Positions 57,142 through 64,000 of a stretch of 64,000 nucleotides of DNA are shown in pieces. The translations under genes were made by a program, and so were the position numbers. A model generated the notes under the pieces. That model saw nothing but the letters and a program-made list of their open reading frames with translations, made no database searches and was not told the DNA's origin. The stretch covers positions 2,418,001 through 2,482,000 of the forward strand of contig JBBELK010000052.1 in the NCBI GenBank assembly GCA_037783545.1, given 5' to 3'. The stretch's first letter is position 1; the number at the start of each line of letters is the position of its first letter. Origin of the DNA: Henricia sp. BOLD:AAB3569. Its lineage: Eukaryota > Echinodermata > Asteroidea > Spinulosida > Echinasteridae.

Positions 57142-60100
57142 ACCTAAGGTTCTATTTGGCTTTTATGGTGATTTGAATAATATGTCTTCAGTCATGATGG
57201 ATTCTGGCAATTTTGAGTTATTTGATGAAGTGTTTGTTGCGGACGTAACTGGGACACCACGCCAATTTAGCTCATTTCACTCCGATCCCGAAAAAAGATC
57301 TCGTTGAATTTAACACGAGAATACACTTCTTGACCTAACCAATATTTTGTAATCTGAATTTGAAGGATTTTTATGTAATTCACGAAAATGTGTTAAAAAA
57401 CACTGAATGTCACACCTGCATTTCCACAAAATTCCTTTTAATTGACTGTTGCTTCTATAATTTGTTACAAATATTGATGGAACCTTTTAATATCTCCCAT
57501 TCAACCGCTGGTATTTTTTAAAAGTATAATTGACTCATGAAATTCATAAATTCAAAAAAGGTCTGGGATGTAACAGGAACACCGTCTTTTAACTTCATGG
57601 AATGACCCATCTAAGAGCAATGTGGATGAACTATATCCAGCAGAAATTTCAGCCACATATTATTAGATGCATCAATGCTTTGGAAACCTACAAAATCCAT
57701 GCATGGTTTGTGTGTTAAATGGATGGTAAAATTAGTGTGTATACACATGTTGTTTTTAAACCGACTTCAAATCTTAATTTCTAAAAATAAAATACTACAT
57801 TGTTGCCGCTGCTATCAACACTTTGAGTAAGGTCTTTTTGTCCACGTATAAAGTAAGCTTTTGTAAGCTACTGTAAATGATATAAACATTTAAATAAATA
57901 AAGGGAAGTGTCAGTACAAGTGAATGTTTATACATGTACATGCATTTTTATAGGCTTTCAACTGTTACGTTGTATTGTTTTCAGATTACACCTTTTACGA
58001 CTATTTTATGCTGCCATGTAAGAAGGGTTTTCATTGGTTTTCTGTACACAACTGCGCTGGAATGTGGCCAATAGCGATCTGGAAGAGTTCCGGCTCTTTT
58101 AGTTAAAACTCCGGTTCGGATGAGGACCAATTTAAGGGGAAAACTTCAATTTTAATTATCCTTTCTAATCGAAGGCCTCTTGCAGCTTGTGAGGAAGTTA
58201 ACAAAAATAAGGAATGTTTAATACACAAACTTGCATTCCCATTGAAGTGATTCTTCTTGGAAAATGTCACAAAAGAAAACTAAATTAAGCAGCTTTCCGC
58301 ACAACCCAGAGGCAGCTGATATTATCCCTTCACAGCAGGGCCATATAGAGTGCACAGCCACTATTTCATCAACAATTCTCTGGGTTATAAGCCCAACGAC
58401 CACAATTCACGTAAAAACCACTTTCGTCACTACACACCGGATTTTGGGCCGCCATACAAAACTTGTCATCCATATCCTCAGATTATTTCAGGATGAGCAA
58501 AACATTAATGAGCGCAAGAATCTACCAGAAGCCATTTTGTGTAGCGCATCATTAGCCTTTTAGAAATATGGTGGAACAAACGGAAAGGGTGCAATTTTAC
58601 TTGCCGGATATGATCTTAATTGTATTTCTTTACCAATACCCGATTTGCCTGTTGTAATTATAATAATTCCCGGTGATGGGTACATAGGGAGACACTTCCA
58701 CAGGAACGTGTACACAACTTTGAAGACAATTATCTTTGTTTTATCTGAAGCAAACGAACTAGAATGTGAAACATTAATAATTTGTGCTCTAAGTCAGGTT
58801 TGTGCCCTAAAAAAGTCAGGTTTGCGCCCTAACTGTTTTAATGAGTTTCTCAAAATGTCTCACCAATTCCAAATGTCTCCCTAATACCCCTTTTTTTACC
58901 CCTAATAACCTATTTGTAAAAATAATACAGACACATAATTATAAATAAAATACACAAAATTACAAAGTTCGCATTTACTTCAAATTCATGCCCGAATCAA
59001 GTAGGCGCACGCTCTCCTGTAACTACAATACTTCAAAAAGGCTTAGGCCTATAGTTGTTTGTGTAATTGGCATTTTTCGCCACTATGAACCCTTTAAATA
59101 TACCATCAACCACTAACACGGGATTAGCTATATATTATACTTCTTCTCCGAAATGGAGAAGAAGGAGGTCCAGTTTTAGAAGTGGGAGGGAAAACCCCGA
59201 GAAAATATCCTGAGGGAAAAACCCATGTGGTCAAGTGGGGATCGACCGAAAACCCAATCCAGGACCGCATACACGTCAGGAACGTTATAAGCCATAGAAA
59301 CCTGTGCAAATCTCACGGGAGCAAATCCAAGAAATTGCTCCGAGGGATGGGCGGGCGGGTGGCTTAAGCCCAAAATGTTTTTCTTCCGTGAAAATGCGGC
59401 CAAAGAATTAAGGCACGGTGATCGACGTCCGTTCACGAGGTTCTGAACCGAATTTGAGGAATCGGCACAATGCCAAACTATCAACCACAAGTCTTTGTAA
59501 GTGCTACTTATTTCGAATGCAAAATTTTGAATTTTGAAACCCAGTGGATTGTTTACAGTTGTGATGCGGCTGTAATATACGCTGTACCCAGTACCAACGC
59601 CCCCACTTGATCCCGGCCATGTGCAGAAATGACAGGGTAATCGAAACCCAACAAACGCTTGGAACATTCGAAGGAAACGTCTTGGAACATCAGCAGGAAA
59701 TCCGATTCGATACAGTCATTTTCTTTTACATGTCTAATTTGGATGTGCCCTCAACGTCACGTATCTATGGAAACCACGCGCGTTGGAGGACCTCAGCCCG
59801 TAGAGAATGAATCACGTCACGGCAAAATCACAAAGGCCTGTGATCCGAAGATCGAGTCTTTTATATGAAGGAAAAGGAATTCGTAAACTCCGTCAAAATT
59901 TATTTGGTCTTGTAAAAGATGAGGTATAAAATCGTTTGATAGCAACTCTTGAAATGGCTTCGATGTTGATTTAAGGCCAAGACCTCATCGTGTTTCTTAG
60001 GATACAGGAATTTGGAAAAGTAGAAAATTAGGCTTAATTTCCCTGGCCCAATTTCAGGAACAATTCTGACTATTCAAGGCCCAGCTGGGCGGAACTTTGA

Positions 60101-60375
60101 TTTTTGGCAACACTTGAAACGTTGATGTTTTAACGGGTGTAACCGACAGCCAACCATAGCCCATCCTGTTTGGGATTCTACAAGGCTGCAAATGTAACTC
60201 TCGGTCTACAGACTTCGACAAAGCCGAGGGAAGTTGAAAATATTCAACGAGGCTCTAGCGTCTGGACAAGGGCTGTACCGTCTTGTAATACACCCGGCAC
60301 AAAGTGGCGACGAGCGGCCGGCAGTAAAGGGTATTTACACGATTCTTGTGAAAGAGACTGGTCGATTTTAATTCC
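57142..60375. other. Spacer before gene 6, mostly unassigned
   Basis: Contains a C2 fragment (57640-57900) and a SINE fragment (59115-59280). A 99-codon frame at 58264-58563 has no recognisable domain and no leader. The stretch 60180-60375, just upstream of gene 6, should hold its promoter, but no clear TATA box is visible. Confidence 0.4.
59115..59280 (-). mobile_element. SINE type 1, internal fragment
   Basis: Matches the body (GAAGAAGGAGGTCCAGTTTTAGAAG, GGTCAAGTGGGGA) of the complete copies but lacks a clear head and tail. Confidence 0.55.
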
Positions 60376-60421
60376 ATGCAGATGGCGACTGCAATGGGTT
60401 TCCTTTGCTTGGCGATTGTGG
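60376..60421 (+). CDS. Gene 6, exon 1: leader start (phase-1 donor)
   Basis: The ATG at 60376 starts MQMATAMGFLCLAIV, a compact hydrophobic leader, then one G before the donor GTAAGT at 60422. It joins in phase to 60946, giving V-M-T-M-L-L-S-R. The 524-bp intron is the shortest of the six. A second in-frame ATG at 60382 would also give a leader. Confidence 0.65.
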
Positions 60422-60945
60422 GTAAGTCATTAAGATTAATTAGCACAGTACCTTACCGGAAATACTATTCTTGAAGCTAAAACTGCAAAGTTCATTTTTA
60501 TTCTCAAACCTATACCCTAAAGATTTGGGGTCTTGTTTCGTACTTGCTTCTTATTTCTTTGAGTCTATTCATTGATGAATTTAATTTAAAATCGTTGGTA
60601 ATCAGGCGTGGGTTAAAAGAATGCTGAAAGACTGACTTTACATCTTTAAATTTCAGCGAATTGAGCGGCTATTCTGAGCTCTATCTTCTTTTGTATGCTT
60701 ATGTGAATTTCCATATTCATGCGCTAGGTTGTGATGTCATCTCACCCAAGACACTAGAATGTTAATACACTTGTGTACAAAAGTTTGTGAGGTTTTCAGG
60801 GGTTACATGGTGTTTGTAAGTTGTAACAACAATGAGTTTATTTAAGAGATAAAACTTAAAATTATTCAAAATGGACTTTCCTTCAGACACTTCCGAATTA
60901 ATTTTTAAATTCCCCGAACAAATCCCCGTCTACTTTCCTTTGCAG

Positions 60946-61622
60946 TCATGACGATGCTACTGTCTAGAAGTGAGTCATTGCCCTTTAGTCTGGAGGACGC
61001 CGGTCGCGACTTTAAAGGGCACATAAAGGGACCTCCTAATGTAATGTTGGACGACGACGACAGTGCAGAGGTCGGACTCCAGACAGATGGAGAGGACCAG
61101 GAATTGGACGGAGACAGCAGCTCTGAGGAGGAAGAAGGTGCAGGAGGCTTCGGCTCGAGCTTCGACATACCACCCGTTATTCCACCCGCTCCGGTTGAAC
61201 CAGTCACTCCGGGTGATCCAGCTTTACCGGATCCAGGTGGAGACCCGGCGACTCCGGAAATTCGACCGACTCCAGAAATTCGACCGACACCGTTGCCACG
61301 ACAAACTGCCACAGCGCCCCCAATCATCCCACCGACGACCCCTCAGAGAGGAGACGGGGGAATATCCGGCTTCAAACCCAAACTGGTGGGGGGAAAAGCA
61401 GAGTCCCCTCAAAATCCCAAACCGCAAAAGCCTTTGCCGCCGCCCACGATCGACAACAACATCGCCGCGATATCTCGCGAGATCGACAAGTCCATCTACC
61501 AGAGAAGACTCCGCGTGCCGCTGGGGGCGCTCGTCACCGTGGTGGTTATCAGTGGAATTGTAGTGGTCATGGCCGTTGGGGGCGTGGCGTATTTCTTTTC
61601 CACAAGGGTACGGATCTCCTGA
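60946..61622 (+). CDS. Gene 6, exon 2: acidic/Pro-rich membrane protein with RGD
   Basis: The acceptor TTTCCTTTGCAG ends at 60945. The joined protein is 240 residues. In order it has: a short polar N-terminus; an acidic block (DDDDSAEV, DGEDQELDGDSSSEEEE); a Pro-rich segment with PEIRPTPEIRPTP; TTPQRGD with RGD at about residues 150-152 (61347-61355); a Lys/Pro linker; and a transmembrane helix at about 206-233 flanked by RRLR and a very short tail, STRVRIS. It is therefore the anchored version of the gene 4/5 layout. The RGD sits about 55 residues from the membrane in an extended region, where it could be accessible. Family unknown; integrin binding is a hypothesis. Confidence 0.74.
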
Positions 61623-61844
61623 CCGTAGACGTTTTAAAAACTCGGATTCAAAAAAAAGAGACCGAGATATTATTTTTACGAGTGTTGACAAACATTTGGT
61701 CTCAAGAGTGCTTGAGGCAGTAAGGAGAGACGGTTGCTTTCTGTCTATACCGAGAGTTCTAAATTTTTAGTTGAATACATTCAATCCTTTTAGTCCAACA
61801 TGATAACTGTATAGGGAAACAAAATTGCACTCATTACCGTGGTG

Positions 61845-62050
61845 GTTGTTCTTTTTATTAATTTCATGGCATCTTCGGCAACTAAGACCCTTTATGCCAT
61901 CAACTATATGGTATTAGGTTTAACTTTTAGAAGTGGGAGGAAAAACCCCAGGGAAATCTCCTGGGGGAAAATTCCACGCAGTCATAGGGACCACAAACTC
62001 ATTCCATATACTGGTCAAAGAATTGAACCTGGGACGCCAGAGGTAAGATG
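61845..62050 (-). mobile_element. SINE type 1, diverged copy downstream of gene 6
   Basis: Contains ATGGCATCTTCGGCAACTAAG and the body AGAAGTGGGAGGAAAAACCCC. Box B is worn (AGAATTGAACCTGGGACG). Located about 220 bp after the gene 6 stop. Confidence 0.65.
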
Positions 62051-62550
62051 TGGGCTTCGCTTAATCCTTGAGAAAGTATCCCAACGCGTGAGTGGAAGAC
62101 GAGAAACAAATATCTTGACATCATGAGAAACGTTTTCAAGTGCAATCCTTTCTTATGTAATTGTTGTGCCCAAAAAACTAAAATGCAATTTTAATTTCCA
62201 GCCTCATTAATCGATAGTATAATGCAAATTACTCAACTTCACTGGGAGAGATTGGTATATGACGTTAGGAAAATTGTAAATAACGATTTTGTAGCGTAAT
62301 TAAATGTCATAGAATGATGTTTGGATAAGGAAAATATTAAAGTTTCATGTATTTATGTATAAAACCATTTTCATTATCTATTGGAATAAATTTAGCAAGA
62401 TAAAATAAACTTCGAGGTAAACAGAGGAACTAGTGTAAGAAGAAGTTCGAGGTACGGAGGTATTCGTGTGCACACAAGCCTATTCTTATGTCGGGAATGT
62501 GCCGTTACTTCGCGGTAAACGGAGTTTCGAGCTATCCGGTTTCGACTTAA

Positions 62551-63119
62551 AGGTCTTATTTAGGATTTTTATCAATGAAATCTATGCTTTAAAACCACTC
62601 TACTCAGTTAAAGTCATAACAATACTATTTGGAGCTTGCTTTGGGGGTTAAAACAAAGGTTTTTAGTTTTTATGCTAATGAAAATATGCATATTCATGAC
62701 CAAGGTCACGATGTCACAAGAGGCAAAAACAGAAAAATCACATTCAACTGTGCACAAAAGATTCCACTTTTTTCTCAATTTTCCTGAAACTTTTGTAATA
62801 CATGGCTGTTTGGGTTTGTTTTACATGTTGCCTGCTGTAAGCCATGACAAAACTTGGGGTAGAAACTGCAGCAATTTGCCACAAGTCCAACTTGAAGTCT
62901 TATGTTTTTTTCTTAACTTTTCCCCTTCTGTCTTCCTTACGTGATGCACTCCGAACAGCGCCCTCCGTCTGTGATTTATTGCAATAAAATCTTCAAAGTT
63001 GAAAAAGGCCACCTTTTATTGATTTTACATCCAAACGAACAATAGTATGTCTTGCTGAACAAGTAATCTGTCATTATGAAGCAAAGCTTAGGCACAAAGT
63101 TGTTTAGCATGTCACAGCC
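62551..63119. repeat. Dispersed repeat of about 570 bp, copy 2
   Basis: Direct-orientation partner of 53146-53712, ending at the same CATGTCACAG boundary. The high identity points to a fairly young family. Confidence 0.82.
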
Positions 63120-63187
63120 CTCTAACGAGATTTTACTGTATGGTAAAAACGAGAGTCTTCTTCGGTGTCATTTTGTACAGATGGTAT

Positions 63188-63294
63188 CAGTGGCGGATCC
63201 AGCCTCATTAAAATACAGGCATACAAAGGAAAAGCGGGGACTACAGCCCCCTGAAATCCATTGTATTCCTGTATTAAGGCTGGGTCCGCCATTG
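63188..63294. mobile_element. hAT-like MITE (CAGTGGCGGATCCAG ends)
   Basis: CAGTGGCGGATCCAGCCT and AGGCTGGGTCCGCCATTG are inverted, with an inner pair around AATACAGG/CCTGTATT. CAGTGGCGGA ends are frequent in animal hAT MITEs. No clear 8-bp target duplication remains. Confidence 0.65.
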
Positions 63295-63794
63295 GGTAAA
63301 CCTTTAATTCAATGCTGACAAGTGACGGAAAATATGTTGCCACTTTGAGTCCAGACTCAAATGCTGGACCCCGAGCTAGGCCTATAAGAAGACGAACACT
63401 TGCGGGAAAATGACTAAGAGACGCCAGGGCCCCGGACGGAAATTGGACAAGTCCGTTTGTAATTTTAAGAACAGGTTTAGCCCAGATTATTACGTCTGTT
63501 AGACTGGCGCCAGTCCATTGGGATGTACGAACCACGTATTCAGAATAAACGTTTAGAAAAAATAAAATTAAAATCTCACAGCAAAATATCGCAGTGCATA
63601 CGTTATCATTAAAGTAATACGGCTAAAAATAGTTGTTAAGCTTTCCACAAATCTCCGTTTTTTGCCAAATTTATAGCAGGAAGAATTAATCAGCCTCATT
63701 ATTTATACAACAGTGGCTATTAATGAAATCTAAAGATCGATTATATCTACGCCTTTGCTGGATTTTATTCTTTTTCGTATTCATAACGCATATT

Positions 63795-64000
63795 AAACTT
63801 AAAGGAACACTCCGGCTTTGTTAGTCTATTTTGAGCTCGAAATATAGACCCATAGGCCTACATATGATTCTGAAGGTCTTTCCGAAATAGACTGAACCTG
63901 AAACGAAACCACCAAACGTGACCTTGGAGTTAGTTTTGTTTCCAGCCGTATGAAAGTTTATAATCAGCTCTGATTGTTTTCAAAGTATTTATGAGTATTT
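63795..64000. repeat. Dispersed repeat, copy 2 (cut by the window end)
   Basis: Reverse-complement match to 17430-17665. The end of the element lies beyond the window. Confidence 0.65.

Noticed and set aside
58264-58563. 99-codon frame, + strand
   Set aside because: No recognisable domain, leader or splice context; length is within chance for a 64-kb window.
1-64000. Endogenous retrovirus, LTR element or Polinton
   Set aside because: No paired long terminal repeats and no gag, integrase, capsid or polymerase text were seen. The only reverse transcriptase pieces are LINE type.

Overview
The window looks like nuclear DNA of an animal. Protein-coding sequence is sparse and split by GT-AG introns. 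The background is AT-rich and packed with short inverted-repeat transposons, tRNA-derived SINEs and LINE 3' ends. No operons, bacterial ribosome-binding sites or phage genes were seen. The mix of TTAA-flanked MITEs, tRNA-headed SINEs and CR1-like LINE tails suggests a marine invertebrate, perhaps an echinoderm or another deuterostome. The taxon is an inference, because no housekeeping gene is present to fix it.

The coding content I can support is one array of six two-exon genes, all on the + strand. Exon pairs are: gene 1 at 4660-4711 and 7292-9525; gene 2 at 21464-21506 and 25869-26704; gene 3 at 34715-34769 and 38371-39515; gene 4 at 43565-43616 and 46908-47284; gene 5 at 54085-54145 and 55803-56296; gene 6 at 60376-60421 and 60946-61622. 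In each, a tiny first exon encodes the start of a hydrophobic leader and ends with one base of the next codon before GTAAG (phase 1). A single second exon encodes a low-complexity ectodomain. Genes 1, 2, 3 and 6 end in one transmembrane helix and a short basic tail. Genes 4 and 5 stop just after an RGD tripeptide and look secreted. Gene 6 has the same Thr/Pro-rich run into RGD, but continues to a membrane anchor. The ectodomains are Gly/Asn/Pro repeats (gene 1), Ser/Glu/Asp-rich (gene 2), Glu-Ala-Pro repeats (gene 3), Asp-rich plus Thr-rich (genes 4 and 5) and acidic plus Pro-rich (gene 6). Several carry Ser-Gly next to acidic residues, as in glycosaminoglycan attachment sites. My reading is a cluster of fast-evolving secreted and cell-surface mucin- or proteoglycan-like proteins. 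I recognise no named family. The layout (leader exon, one variable exon, RGD) recalls by analogy the sea urchin SpTransformer (185/333) immune genes and the vertebrate SIBLING cluster, but no homology is shown.

Regions: 1-4659 holds foldback repeats and the first copy of a 15-16-bp-unit MITE. 4712-7291 is intron 1, with two tRNA-like SINE copies. 9526-21463 is a MITE-rich spacer with a GC-rich element (9773-10608), a GGACCCAACACG-rich element and a SINE with perfect 15-bp target duplications. 21507-25868 is intron 2, with a 492-bp tandem repeat full of TGACGTCA. 26705-34714, 39516-43564, 47285-54084 and 56297-60375 are repeat-rich spacers, with LINE fragments near 43.8-44.2, 48.2-48.7 and 56.8-57.1 kb. 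The window ends in dispersed repeats.

Two features stand out besides the array. One is a TTAA-flanked MITE sitting directly on the stop codon of gene 5 and apparently supplying its 3' UTR and AATAAA signal. The other is a large excess of the palindrome TAGGCCTA. No intact transposase, retrovirus-like element, CRISPR array or functional RNA gene was found.
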